Program-made: the position numbers and the translations under genes | Source: Prevotella sp. UBA3208 | GTDB lineage: Bacteria; Bacteroidota; Bacteroidia; Bacteroidales; Bacteroidaceae | DNA: 44,061 nt | Reading direction: 5' to 3' | Assembly: GCA_002363695.1 (NCBI GenBank) | Contig: DEWO01000091.1 | Span: 734-44,794, forward strand | The notes under the pieces: generated by a model | What the model saw: the letters and a program-made list of their open reading frames with translations, nothing else | What the model was told of the DNA's origin: nothing | Database searches by the model: none | Shown: positions 33,316 through 41,951 of the stretch, piece by piece | Layout of the letters: each line of letters begins with the position of its first letter | Numbering within the stretch: the stretch's first letter is position 1

Positions 33316-33714
33316 TTATTGCTGTTTGAAAGCAGCGTAGATGCGTGCTGCTATATCCTTAAACTCCTCTTCCGTCAACTCCACTTTCGGTTTACGGAAG
33401 TCTACATCGCCTTCGCTGTTCATCGGAATCAGATGGATATGAGCATGCGGAACTTCAAGTCCGAGCACCACCTGAGCGACTTTCTTGCAGGGGAAAGCTT
33501 CTTTCAAAGCCTTTGCCACACGCTTGGCAAAGAGCTGGAAGGCAGCCAGTTCGTCGTCTTCCATATCGAAGATGTAGTCTACCTCACGTCGTGGGATGAC
33601 CAGCGTATGGCCCTTGCCTACGGGGTTGATGTCGAGAAAGGCATAGAACTGGTCGTCTTCGGCACACTTGTAGCTGGGAATCTCACCGGCAGCTATCTTA
33701 CTGAATATATCCAT
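33316..33714 (-). CDS. HIT family nucleotide hydrolase
   Basis: A 132-residue histidine-triad protein of the Hint/HinT type that hydrolyses nucleotide phosphoramidates and related AMP conjugates. The triad HAHIHLIP lies at residues 90-97, preceded by the conserved FLDINPVGKGHTLVIPR block. It starts 10 bp after greA, a neighbour pairing often seen in Bacteroidetes, so the two form one transcript ended by the hairpin at 33273-33303. Confidence 0.95.
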   Translation of the reverse strand: MDIFSKIAAGEIPSYKCAEDDQFYAFLDINPVGKGHTLVIPRREVDYIFDMEDDELAAFQLFAKRVAKALKEAFPCKKVAQVVLGLEVPHAHIHLIPMNSEGDVDFRKPKVELTEEEFKDIAARIYAAFKQQ

Positions 33715-33724
33715 ATCGGTCGGT

Positions 33725-34195
33725 TTAGAGTTCTATACTGATGTTATCGATACGCAACTTGATGGTGCCACGAGGAATCTTGATCTCGGCAACGTCGCCC
33801 ACCTTCTTGTTCAGCAGCCCCTGTGCGATAGGCGTCTTGATGGAAATCTTGCCTTCCTTCAGGTTAGCTTCCGTCTCGCTGACGATGGTGTAGACCATCT
33901 TCTGGTTGGTGGTGAGGTTGGTCATCTCTACTTTCGACATGATCTGCACAGCATCTGTGCTGAGTCGCGACGTGTCAACAATCTTTGCGTCGGCGATGGT
34001 CAGCTTCATCTGCGCTATCTTTGCCTCTAAGTGAGCCTGTGCTTCCTTGGCAGCATCATACTCAGAGTTCTCACTAAGGTCACCCTTGTCGCGGGCCTCA
34101 GCAATGGCTGCTGATGCCTTCGGGCGTTCTACTGACTCCAGTCGTTGGAGTTCGGCGACGAGCTTGTCGTAGCCTTCTTGTGACATATATGCCAT
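33725..34195 (-). CDS. greA: Transcription elongation factor GreA
   Basis: A 156-residue protein that rescues backtracked RNA polymerase by stimulating transcript cleavage. The N-terminal coiled coil contains the acidic tip (KGDLSENSEYDAAKEAQ, with the Asp/Glu pair), and the C-terminal FKBP-like domain includes SIKTPIAQGLLNKKVGD. Start MAYMSQEGYDKL at 34195; ATG at the fourth codon is also possible. A -7 box lies ~140 nt upstream. Confidence 0.97.
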   Translation of the reverse strand: MAYMSQEGYDKLVAELQRLESVERPKASAAIAEARDKGDLSENSEYDAAKEAQAHLEAKIAQMKLTIADAKIVDTSRLSTDAVQIMSKVEMTNLTTNQKMVYTIVSETEANLKEGKISIKTPIAQGLLNKKVGDVAEIKIPRGTIKLRIDNISIEL

Positions 34196-34197
34196 AT

Positions 34198-34233
34198 CAT
34201 TTACAATTTAACGATTTACTATTTACAATTTAA
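34198..34233. repeat. Heptamer array upstream of greA
   Basis: Units CATTTAC, AATTTAA, GATTTAC, TATTTAC, AATTTAA in 7-bp register apart from one extra base, directly next to the greA start. Confidence 0.75.
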
Positions 34234-34333
34234 TTCAGGAATGCTCCTTGATAGCGCAAAAAAGAAAGAATCCCAACATCGTCTATGTCAGAATTCCGTA
34301 TCCTTTACGTACCTTTCAATCTTATTTACAGCA

Positions 34334-34341
34334 CAAAGGTA
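34334..34341 (-). promoter_or_regulatory. -7 box of greA
   Basis: The minus strand reads TACCTTTG (TAnnTTTG), in the gap upstream of greA. Confidence 0.6.
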
Positions 34342-34501
34342 GCAATAAAAAACTTTACTTACCCGTTTTGATGCTTGAATTTAGAGATTTTTAAGCAAAA
34401 AAGGAGCCAAGACAGAGCCTACCACCCATACCGTGCACGCCAACAAATTCTTGATTTAAATCAATAAATCGCTGATTTCTTGCATTTTATGGCAAAAAAG
34501 C

Positions 34502-34532
34502 TTGGAAGGTATCTGAAAACCGCTTACCTTTG
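34502..34532 (+). promoter_or_regulatory. Promoter of a short transcript
   Basis: TTG at 34502-34504, a 20-nt spacer and TACCTTTG at 34525-34532 match the Bacteroidetes consensus. No ORF follows before the terminator at 34576. Confidence 0.65.
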
Positions 34533-34538
34533 CATCGT

Positions 34539-34600
34539 GTTTTTCATAGTATTAGATTTAAGGTTAACAAAGGTTGGACTACAGCGGTAGTCCTTTTTTT
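34539..34600 (+). ncRNA. Candidate small RNA, ~62 nt
   Basis: A consensus promoter is followed ~40 nt after the predicted start by an intrinsic terminator: GGACTAC, AGCG, GTAGTCC and seven T. No start codon plus reading frame of useful length lies between. It may be an independent small RNA or a terminated leader of gpmI. Confidence 0.5.
34576..34600 (+). terminator. Intrinsic terminator of the small transcript
   Basis: A perfect 7-bp stem (GGACTAC/GTAGTCC) with a 4-nt loop and a T7 run. Confidence 0.9.
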
Positions 34601-34622
34601 ATGTCTATACCCCAGAATAAGG

Positions 34623-34750
34623 CAAAGAAAAACAAGTTTTCCTTTTGTTCTTTCCTCGCTTCATCGCACTTTCAAGAAGGTACTTCCGCTCGACAAAGCA
34701 AAAGAAAAACTAGTTTTCCTTTTGCTTTGTCCTCGCTTAATCGTACCTTT
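34623..34750. repeat. Two ~50-bp direct repeats; second holds a 36-bp palindrome and a -7 box
   Basis: Copy A (34623-34672) and copy B (34698-34750) share AAGAAAAAC, AGTTTTCCTTTTG, CCTCGCTT and ATCG in order, offset ~77 bp. Copy B includes a 36-bp palindrome (34694-34729, one mismatched pair, centre CTAG) and ends in TACCTTTG at 34744-34751, likely the gpmI promoter. Confidence 0.75.
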
Positions 34751-34751
34751 G
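34744..34751 (+). promoter_or_regulatory. -7 box of gpmI
   Basis: TACCTTTG, directly after the GCTTAATCG end of repeat copy B, 83 nt before the gpmI ATG. Confidence 0.6.
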
Positions 34752-34833
34752 CACCCGATTTAAAAGGTAAAAGAGTAAAAAGGTAAAGCAATCATGAAAT
34801 TGTGAAATCGTATAATTGTTTAATATAATAGGT

Positions 34834-36354
34834 ATGGCAAAGAAAGCATTACTGATGATTCTCGACGGATGGGGAATCGGAAAGCACGGCAAGGGTGACG
34901 TCATCTACAATACGCCGACACCTTACCTGGATTTGTTGACAGCAACATCGGCTCACTCGCAGCTGCAGGCCAGCGGTGAGGACGTAGGTCTGCCCGACGG
35001 ACAGATGGGTAACTCGGAGGTCGGTCACCTCAACATCGGTGCCGGACGCATCGTATATCAGGACCTGGTGAAAATTAATCGCGCCTGCAAGGACAACTCG
35101 ATAGTAGAGAATCCGCAGGTGAAAGCTGCCTACACCTATGCCAAGGAGAACAATAAGAAACTGCACCTGATGGGCCTCTGCTCGGATGGTGGCGTACACT
35201 CAAGCCTGGACCACCTGTTCAAGCTGATTGAGGTGGGCAAGCACTACGGGCTGAAGAACCAGACCTTTGTGCACTGCTTCATGGACGGTCGTGACACCGA
35301 CCCCAAGAGTGGTAAGGGCTTCATTGAGCAGGTGCAGCAGGAGTGTCAGAAGAACGACGCTGTCATAGCCTCCATTGTAGGCCGCTTCTATGCCATGGAC
35401 CGCGACAAGCGCTGGGAGCGTGTCAAGGAAGCCTACGACCTGTTGGTCAAGGGTGAGGGCAAGCAGAGTGCCGACATGGTGCAGGCCATGCAGGAGTCGT
35501 ACGACGAGGGTGTGACGGACGAGTTCGTCAAGCCCATTCACAATACCAGTGTCAACGGTCTGATAGAGGAGGGTGATGTCATCATCTTCATCAACTTCCG
35601 TAATGACCGTGCCAAGGAACTGACCATCGTGCTGACACAGCAGGACATGGAGGCCGAGGGCATGAAGACCATTCCCAACCTGCAGTACTACTGCATGACT
35701 CCGTATGACGCTTCGTTCCAGGGCGTACACATCCTGTTCCCCAAGGAGAATGTAGAGGACACACTGGGCGAGTATCTGAGCCGTCAGGGAAAGAAACAGC
35801 TGCACACTGCCGAGACGGAGAAGTATGCACACGTGACCTTCTTCTTCAATGGTGGTCGCGAAGCTCCCTTCGAGGGTGAGGACCGCATCTTGGTACCCTC
35901 GCCGAAGGTGGCTACCTACGACCTGAAGCCTGAAATGTCGGCATACGAGGTGAAGGACAAACTGGTGGCTGCCATCAACGAGAACAAATACGACTTCATC
36001 GTGGTCAACTTCGCCAACGGCGATATGGTGGGTCACACGGGTGTGTATAACGCCATTGCCAAGGCCGTATGGGCCGTCGACAACTGCGTGAAGGAAGTGA
36101 TTGAGGCTGCCAAGGCTAATGACTACGAGGCCATCATCATTGCCGACCACGGAAATGCCGACAATGCCATTAACCCCGACGGTACGCCGAACACGGCTCA
36201 CTCGCTGAACCCCGTACCCTTCATCTATGTTACCAACAACAACTCGGCTACGGTAAAGGACGGTCGTCTGGCCGACGTGGCTCCCTCTATTCTCCACATC
36301 ATGGGACTGGAGCAGCCCGCCGACATGACGGGTGAGTGCCTGATACAGGACTAA
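34834..36354 (+). CDS. gpmI: 2,3-bisphosphoglycerate-independent phosphoglycerate mutase
   Basis: A 506-residue Mn-dependent glycolytic enzyme interconverting 3- and 2-phosphoglycerate in the cytoplasm. The alkaline-phosphatase-like start MILDGWGIG holds metal ligand Asp11; the phosphoserine nucleophile is Ser61 in [10 protein letters not shown]; later ligands are in [12 protein letters not shown] and [14 protein letters not shown] 34834 ([14 protein letters not shown]) is preferred over the in-frame TTG at 34816. The stop overlaps that of the convergent symporter gene by 4 bp, with no terminator between them. Confidence 0.98.
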   Translation: MAKKALLMILDGWGIGKHGKGDVIYNTPTPYLDLLTATSAHSQLQASGEDVGLPDGQMGNSEVGHLNIGAGRIVYQDLVKINRACKDNSIVENPQVKAAYTYAKENNKKLHLMGLCSDGGVHSSLDHLFKLIEVGKHYGLKNQTFVHCFMDGRDTDPKSGKGFIEQVQQECQKNDAVIASIVGRFYAMDRDKRWERVKEAYDLLVKGEGKQSADMVQAMQESYDEGVTDEFVKPIHNTSVNGLIEEGDVIIFINFRNDRAKELTIVLTQQDMEAEGMKTIPNLQYYCMTPYDASFQGVHILFPKENVEDTLGEYLSRQGKKQLHTAETEKYAHVTFFFNGGREAPFEGEDRILVPSPKVATYDLKPEMSAYEVKDKLVAAINENKYDFIVVNFANGDMVGHTGVYNAIAKAVWAVDNCVKEVIEAAKANDYEAIIIADHGNADNAINPDGTPNTAHSLNPVPFIYVTNNNSATVKDGRLADVAPSILHIMGLEQPADMTGECLIQD

Positions 36355-37709
36355 AGTACCTCCATCTCGTCATCCAAGTGGTTGCCCCAGAGATATTTGT
36401 CGGTCTCCTGGGCAACCACTTTGCTTAGCAGCAACAGGCACACCAGATTAGGGATGGCCATCAGGGCATTCATGCAGTCGGCAATGTTCCAGATGATGTC
36501 CAGATTGATGATGCTGCCGAAAAACAAAGCAACGATATAGAGAATGCGATAGAAACGGTTGATGCGGCGTCCCTCGATGTAGTTGACGGCCGACTCGCCA
36601 TAATAGCTCCATCCGAGGATGGTGCTGAAGGCAAAGGTCAGGATGCCGAAGGTCAGCAGCGGCGCACCGATGTACGGAATCTTCGAGAAAGCGACCTTGG
36701 TCAGGGCTGCTCCGTCTGCATAGGTAATGTCAGGGTAGGCGAGGATGCTTGACACGAGTACCATACCTGTCAGGGCACAGATGATGACAGTGTCCCAAAA
36801 GGTTCCCGTGCTACTGACCAGTGCCTGACGGACTGGGTTGCGTGTCTTGGCCGCTGCAGCGACAATAGGTGCCGAACCCATGCCGCTCTCGTTGGAGAAC
36901 AATCCGCGGGCAATACCATAGCGGGCTGCCATCATGACGGTAGCTCCTACGAAACCTCCACCGGCTGCCGAGGGGTTGAAGGCAGAGCGCACAATCAACT
37001 CTAAGGCCGGCCACACATAGGCGCTATTCATGCAGAGGATGACAATACAGCCCAAGACATAGAGAACGGCCATGAAGGGTACCAGCACAGTGCAGACACG
37101 GGCGATGGCCCTGACGCCTCCCAGGATGACGGATGCGGTGAGTATGCAGATAAAGATGCCCACACCCCATGTGGGAATGCCGAAAGTCTCGCTGGCCAGC
37201 AGGGCGATACTGTTGGCCTGCACCGTACAGCCGATGCCGAACGATGCCAGTGCCGTAAAGACGGCAAACAAAATGGCCAGCCAGTGCATGTTCAGTCCGC
37301 GCTCCAAGGCATACATGGGGCCACCATACATCTGTCCGTTGTCGGCCTTGACACGATATTTCACAGCCAGCAGTCCTTCAGCATATTTCGTCGACATACC
37401 GAAGATACCCGTCAGCCAGCACCACAGAACGGCTCCGGGACCACCCAGTGCTACAGCGGTGGCAACACCGACGATATTGCCGGTGCCGATGGTGGCAGCC
37501 AGTGCTGTTGCCAGCGCACCAAACTGGCTGACATCGCCTTCTGCCTGGTTGTCTCTCTTGACAGAGAGCTTGATGCCGGTCAAAAGCTTGCGCTGGGGGA
37601 TGCGCAGACGGAAGGTAAGAAACACATGAGTTCCCAACAGCAGTATAATCATCGGCCAGCCCCAAAGGAAGGAGCTGACCAGTTGGAAAAAATCGTTGAT
37701 GGTCTCCAT
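36351..37709 (-). CDS. Alanine/glycine:cation symporter (AGCS family)
   Basis: A 452-residue polytopic membrane protein with about eleven hydrophobic segments. AGCS landmarks are the early [23 protein letters not shown] stretch (given in part), [12 protein letters not shown], and [15 protein letters not shown] in the middle. It takes up alanine or glycine with Na+ (or H+). Its ATG overlaps the stop of the upstream phosphatase gene (TAATG), so the two are translationally coupled, which may tie transport to that signalling protein. Substrate preference is not decided by sequence. Confidence 0.93.
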   Translation of the reverse strand: METINDFFQLVSSFLWGWPMIILLLGTHVFLTFRLRIPQRKLLTGIKLSVKRDNQAEGDVSQFGALATALAATIGTGNIVGVATAVALGGPGAVLWCWLTGIFGMSTKYAEGLLAVKYRVKADNGQMYGGPMYALERGLNMHWLAILFAVFTALASFGIGCTVQANSIALLASETFGIPTWGVGIFICILTASVILGGVRAIARVCTVLVPFMAVLYVLGCIVILCMNSAYVWPALELIVRSAFNPSAAGGGFVGATVMMAARYGIARGLFSNESGMGSAPIVAAAAKTRNPVRQALVSSTGTFWDTVIICALTGMVLVSSILAYPDITYADGAALTKVAFSKIPYIGAPLLTFGILTFAFSTILGWSYYGESAVNYIEGRRINRFYRILYIVALFFGSIINLDIIWNIADCMNALMAIPNLVCLLLLSKVVAQETDKYLWGNHLDDEMEVL

Positions 37710-39721
37710 TATTTCTTGTCTTTTACTTTTTTACCTTTATACTGTATGGCTAACATGGTCAGGTCGTCACTCTGTTCGGCATCGCCCACAAACCGGTGTA
37801 CCTGATTCGTCATGACCTCGATGATGCTCCGGGGCTGGTTCCTGCCTTCGGACAGCACGCTTGTTGCCGTGTCCCAGATGCGCTCGTCGCCAAACTGGGC
37901 GTGCTCAGTGTTCTCGGCCTCGTTCAGACCGTCGGTAAAGAGGAAAATGGTAGTTCCGGGGGCTATGAGGAGCTCCTGTTGCGTGAAGTTGAAGTCGGCA
38001 AGGACACCGATGGGCAGATTAGCGTCGCACGGCACCAAGTCCACGCCGCGGCCGACCAGCAGCGGAGCGTCGTGGCCGGCGTTGCAGTAGGTGAGCAGCC
38101 CGCTCGAAAGGTCCAGCACGCCGACGAAGAGCGTGACAAACATATTCGTTTCGTTGCCTTCGGCCTGCGCGTTGTTCAGGGCCTTCACAATGTCGGATGG
38201 CTGGGACGCGTAGGTGGACACGTTGCGGAACAACGACCGTGTGACCGCCATGTAGAGCGAGGCGGGGACACCTTTGCCCGACACGTCGCCGATGCAGAAG
38301 AACAGTTTCTCGTCGCGGATGTGAAAGTCGAACAAATCGCCGCCGACGCCCTTTGCCGGGGTCAGTGAGCCGTAGATGTCGATGTCGGTGCGCTCCGGAT
38401 AGGGTGGAAATGTCTTGGGCAGCATGGACATCTGGATGTCGTGGGCAATGTTGAGCTCGCTCTCGATGGACGCCTTTTGTGCCGTGGTGGTTTTCAGTTC
38501 CTCGATGTACTTGGTGAGCGAATGTTGCATATTTTCAAACGAGTCGCGCAGTTGGTGAATCTCGTCGCGGTGCTTCATCAGGGGCAGCGGCGTGTCGAAG
38601 TGTCCCTTGGCCACCTCGTCAGCCGACGCAGCCAGCTGATTGAGGGGCTTCGACACTTTTTTGATGCCCCGCCGGCCGGCAAAGTAGACGACAATGAGGC
38701 CCAAGAGGATGAAGAACAGGAGGAAGCCGCCCAACATCCAGGTGAAGACGTTGATGAAGAAGCTCGGGATGACCAGCGCCATCGTCCACGGGGTGTGCTC
38801 TACGGGCTCGTAGCTGACATACACCTCTTCGCCCTCCACCATCAGCTCGTCGTCGTCCGTACTGATGTATTTGCCCTTCTTGCCGCTGGCTGTCATGGCA
38901 TTTGCCAGCCTGCCGTAGGCCGTCGTGCTGTCTGTGGCGTAGTCGAAGATGTTTTTCCGGACTACACGCGTTCGGTCGGGGTGGCGCAGATAGGTTCCGG
39001 TCGAGTCAATGGCGAAGAAGTAGATTTCCTTCTCGGCAGCCCACTTGCCGGCAGAGTCTGAGTAGTTCTCAATGCTGGCGGACGGGAACAACTGGCTCAT
39101 CAGCACGTCGACACCCAGCACCGCAACCGTGCTGTCGCGCCCGTCGCGGATAGGAATGAGGTAGGCCACCAAGGCAGTGTCCTTGTGCTGGCCCGTGAAG
39201 AAGGGTTTCGACCAGTGCCCCTCCTTCGACTTCAGTGCCTTCTGGAACCATTCGGCCCTGAGGTAGTCGTTGGTCTTGCCGTCCAGCGTCTGCGTGTTGA
39301 CCACGGTGCTGTTGCTGTCGCTCCGGATGGCATACGGGCAGAACCAGCGGCCCTTGTCGGCGTAGTAGTTCTCGCGGAAGCTCAGGCCGCTGCTGCGCAC
39401 GCTGGGATTGAGCTCCACGATGTGCTTCATGATGCTGAGCAGACGGTCCGGGCGGTTCAGACTGTTCTCAATGTCGGGCACGGTGTTGACCGCAGCGGTG
39501 TAAACCTCCGTCAGTTTCTTCTCGGTGGGCTGCAACTTGTTGGTTAGTATGGAATCGCTCAGCACGATGGCATTGCCCATGACTATAATCCAGGCAATGC
39601 CGTAGATGATGAGTGACACGACACTCATGGTGATGAACAGCGTCACCATGATGCGTCTGGTGAGTCGTTTGGCAAATGATTTGGGATAGGGGCCCTTGTC
39701 TTTGCTCTTGAATAACCTCAT
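37709..39721 (-). CDS. Membrane sensor with HAMP and SpoIIE-type PP2C phosphatase domain
   Basis: A 670-residue signalling protein. The N-terminal membrane segment (~residues 27-53) is followed by a ~260-residue extracytoplasmic sensor with a Cache-like look (GRWFCPYAIRSDSN, HWSKPFFTGQ, VAVLGVDVLMSQL). A second membrane segment lies at ~322-348, then HAMP (SKPLNQLAASADEVAKGHF), a helical linker, and a SpoIIE phosphatase domain from ~450 (PAKGVGGDLFDFH; later FTDGLNEAEN, both metal-binding). Such proteins dephosphorylate anti-sigma-factor antagonists, yet no STAS or anti-sigma gene is nearby. It is cotranscribed with the symporter. Confidence 0.9.
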   Translation of the reverse strand: MRLFKSKDKGPYPKSFAKRLTRRIMVTLFITMSVVSLIIYGIAWIIVMGNAIVLSDSILTNKLQPTEKKLTEVYTAAVNTVPDIENSLNRPDRLLSIMKHIVELNPSVRSSGLSFRENYYADKGRWFCPYAIRSDSNSTVVNTQTLDGKTNDYLRAEWFQKALKSKEGHWSKPFFTGQHKDTALVAYLIPIRDGRDSTVAVLGVDVLMSQLFPSASIENYSDSAGKWAAEKEIYFFAIDSTGTYLRHPDRTRVVRKNIFDYATDSTTAYGRLANAMTASGKKGKYISTDDDELMVEGEEVYVSYEPVEHTPWTMALVIPSFFINVFTWMLGGFLLFFILLGLIVVYFAGRRGIKKVSKPLNQLAASADEVAKGHFDTPLPLMKHRDEIHQLRDSFENMQHSLTKYIEELKTTTAQKASIESELNIAHDIQMSMLPKTFPPYPERTDIDIYGSLTPAKGVGGDLFDFHIRDEKLFFCIGDVSGKGVPASLYMAVTRSLFRNVSTYASQPSDIVKALNNAQAEGNETNMFVTLFVGVLDLSSGLLTYCNAGHDAPLLVGRGVDLVPCDANLPIGVLADFNFTQQELLIAPGTTIFLFTDGLNEAENTEHAQFGDERIWDTATSVLSEGRNQPRSIIEVMTNQVHRFVGDAEQSDDLTMLAIQYKGKKVKDKK

Positions 39722-39740
39722 AGATGTACGATTTAAAACA

Positions 39741-39786
39741 TTTTGCTTGCAAAGATACTATTTTTTTTGTACTTTTGCAAGCAAAA
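39741..39786. promoter_or_regulatory. Mirror-symmetric divergent promoter between the SpoIIE gene and ung
   Basis: Perfect 13-bp arms TTTTGCTTGCAAA (39741-39753) and TTTGCAAGCAAAA (39774-39786). The minus -7 box TATCTTTG covers 39750-39757 and the plus -7 box TACTTTTG covers 39770-39777. Each promoter has a TTG (-33 type) 20 nt before its -7 box, located in the opposite arm, so each arm overlaps parts of both promoters. Confidence 0.8.
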
Positions 39787-39797
39787 CCAGAAAAGTT

Positions 39798-40466
39798 ATG
39801 TCAAATGTACAAATAGAGACCTCGTGGAAGGAACATCTGCAGGGAGAATTTGAGAAACCTTACTTTCAGCAGTTGACGGATGCCGTCAGGCAGGAGTATA
39901 TTGTAGGCACTTGCTTCCCACCAGGAAAACTCATCTTCAATGCCTTCAATTTGTGTCCCTTTGACCAGGTGAAGGTGGTCATCATCGGACAAGACCCTTA
40001 CCATGAGCCGGGGCAGGCTCACGGCCTGAGTTTCTCGGTACAGGACGGGGTGCAGTTTCCACCGTCTCTGCAAAACATCTTCAAGGAGATTCAGGATGAT
40101 CTGGGCACGCCCATTCCTCAGACAGGTAATCTGACGCGCTGGGCCGAGCAGGGGGTATTGCTGCTCAATGCCACGCTGACCGTACGTGCCCATCAGGCCA
40201 ACAGCCATTCGACACTGGGCTGGCAACAGTTTACTGATGCGGCCATCCGTGCTTTGGCTACCGAACGGGAGCATCTGGTCTATATGTTGTGGGGCGGCTA
40301 CGCGCGAGGCAAGGCATATATGATTGACAAGACGAAGAATCTCGTACTGGAGTCTGTTCACCCGTCTCCGCTCTCTGCCAATCGTGGCGGCTGGTTCGGC
40401 CAGCATCAGTTCTCGCGCTGTAATGCATATTTGCAAGAAAACGGCATCTCTCCCATTCAGTGGTAG
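39798..40466 (+). CDS. ung: Uracil-DNA glycosylase, family 1
   Basis: A 222-residue base-excision repair enzyme that removes uracil from DNA. Catalytic motif GQDPYH lies at 64-69 (Asp66), and the minor-groove loop HPSPLS starts at His188; the uracil-recognition LLLNATLTV block is at ~121-129. The start is ATG 39798 (MSNVQIETSWKEHL); longer in-frame starts fall within the divergent promoter. The DUF3109 gene follows after 26 bp. Confidence 0.98.
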   Translation: MSNVQIETSWKEHLQGEFEKPYFQQLTDAVRQEYIVGTCFPPGKLIFNAFNLCPFDQVKVVIIGQDPYHEPGQAHGLSFSVQDGVQFPPSLQNIFKEIQDDLGTPIPQTGNLTRWAEQGVLLLNATLTVRAHQANSHSTLGWQQFTDAAIRALATEREHLVYMLWGGYARGKAYMIDKTKNLVLESVHPSPLSANRGGWFGQHQFSRCNAYLQENGISPIQW

Positions 40467-40492
40467 TTCCATCGTTATGAGTCAAAGTTTCA

Positions 40493-41089
40493 ATGAATAA
40501 AGTTCCTCCCATCATGGAAGTCGGCGGTGTGCTGATTTCATCAGAGATACTGACAGAGTGCTTCTGCTGTGACTATGAGAAGTGCAAAGGCATCTGCTGT
40601 GTAGAGGGTGATGCCGGTGCCCCGGTGACGATGGACGAGATAGCAGGCATAGAGGAAGCGCTGGATACGGTATGGTCAGATCTCAGTGCCAGTGCACAGA
40701 GCGTCATAGACCATCAAGGTGTAGCCTATACCGACAAGGACGGCGATTTGGTGACAAGCATCGTGCGGGGTAAGGATTGTGTCTTCACTTGCTATGAGGG
40801 CGACAACTGCCTGTGTGCCTTGGAACGGGCTTATCGCAAAGGAAAGACCAGATTCTGCAAACCCATCAGCTGTGCACTCTATCCCATCCGCGAGAAAAAT
40901 TTCGGCAATGGTCTGGTAGGCTTGAATTACAATAAGTGGGTGGTCTGTAAAGATGCTGTCAAAAAAGGGAAGGCACTGGGCCTTCCCGTCTATCAGTTCC
41001 TGAAAGAACCGCTGATTCGCCGTTTTGGTCAGGAGTGGTACGAGGAGCTTTGCGAAGTAGCTAAGCTTTTCGATAGTCAGAAGGACTGA
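40493..41089 (+). CDS. DUF3109 family cysteine-rich protein
   Basis: A 198-residue protein of the DUF3109 family. The N-terminal block LTECFCCDYEKCKGICC followed by VEGDAGAP, then CVFTCYEGDNCLCALE and the later CKPISCALYPIR, give eight or more conserved cysteines of the YkgJ-like type, suggesting a metal or iron-sulfur site. The biochemical role is not known. It probably shares a transcript with ung. Its 3' end overlaps that of the convergent AraC gene by 29 bp. Confidence 0.88.
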   Translation: MNKVPPIMEVGGVLISSEILTECFCCDYEKCKGICCVEGDAGAPVTMDEIAGIEEALDTVWSDLSASAQSVIDHQGVAYTDKDGDLVTSIVRGKDCVFTCYEGDNCLCALERAYRKGKTRFCKPISCALYPIREKNFGNGLVGLNYNKWVVCKDAVKKGKALGLPVYQFLKEPLIRRFGQEWYEELCEVAKLFDSQKD

Positions 41090-41951
41090 CACCAACGTGC
41101 TCCTTGAAGTATTTGCCAAAGAACGACTGGTTGGGAAAACACAGCTCGTCGGTAATCTCCTTGATGCTCTTGGTAGAGTTTTTCAGAAGCACACGTGCTT
41201 CCAGTATGACGTACTTGTCTATCCATTCGTTGGGGGTGCGTTGGCTGACAATCTTGACGACCTCTGCGAGGTACTTGGGCGTGATGCACAACCGTTCCGC
41301 ATACCATTTTACACGTCGCTCCGTACGGAAATGTTTTTCCAAGAGCCGGATGAATTGGGCAAAAAAGGCTTCCGCACGGGTGTATGACTGCGTCTCTTTC
41401 TGTTCTACTCGCCAGATGACGTTGCTCATGTCGTAGAACATGGCTAGTAGCAGGGCGTTCACCAGTTCCTTGCGGAAATGGTGGTATTTGTCTGTCATCT
41501 TCTCCCGAATGGTTTGGAAGTAGTTCGAAAAGGTCTGTATCTCCATGGGCGTGAGAGGAACGACGGGATTGTTGGTCGAGAAGATGAGCAGTGACGAGAC
41601 ATTCTTGACGTTTTGGATGAACCCGTGATAGAAGTCGGTGGAGAGCATGATGCACATACACTCGAAGTCGGGCGAGGCCATGTAGTTGTCAACGATATGC
41701 CTCTCAGAGATGAACAGCAGGTCGCCCGGTTTGACGGTCTGCTCGCGTGTGTCGATGCTGTATTGCGCGCGCCCTTTTTTGCAGAGTGCCATCATGATGA
41801 AGTTCAGTCGTGTAGGGTCGCTGGGAATGGGAGCATCGGCAATACGGTCTGTCAGTACCAGACCGTCTTCCATGTATTCCGCATTGCCCCATTGCTTAGC
41901 TTGTTCCAGGCTGGCGTCTGTAATGTTTTTCTGATAGTTGCTTTTTACCAT
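41061..41951 (-). CDS. AraC family transcriptional regulator
   Basis: A 296-residue regulator. Residues ~45-120 form the cupin-like sensing domain (KKGRAQYSIDTREQTVKPGD, then LLFISERHIVD), and the C-terminal ~100 residues the two helix-turn-helix motifs (RLCITPKYLAEVVKIVSQRT, then KEITDELCFPNQSFFGKYFK). ATG 41951 (MVKSNYQKN) is chosen because it overlaps the stop of the upstream glycosidase (ATGGTAA) and upstream in-frame residues are shadow sequence of that gene. It is thus coupled to the GH95 gene and may regulate carbohydrate use. Confidence 0.92.
   Translation of the reverse strand: MVKSNYQKNITDASLEQAKQWGNAEYMEDGLVLTDRIADAPIPSDPTRLNFIMMALCKKGRAQYSIDTREQTVKPGDLLFISERHIVDNYMASPDFECMCIMLSTDFYHGFIQNVKNVSSLLIFSTNNPVVPLTPMEIQTFSNYFQTIREKMTDKYHHFRKELVNALLLAMFYDMSNVIWRVEQKETQSYTRAEAFFAQFIRLLEKHFRTERRVKWYAERLCITPKYLAEVVKIVSQRTPNEWIDKYVILEARVLLKNSTKSIKEITDELCFPNQSFFGKYFKEHVGVSPSDYRKA

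Noticed and set aside
34574..34786. 70-codon plus-strand frame starting MDYSGSPFF
   Set aside because: It starts inside the terminator hairpin and runs through both direct repeats; no family features.
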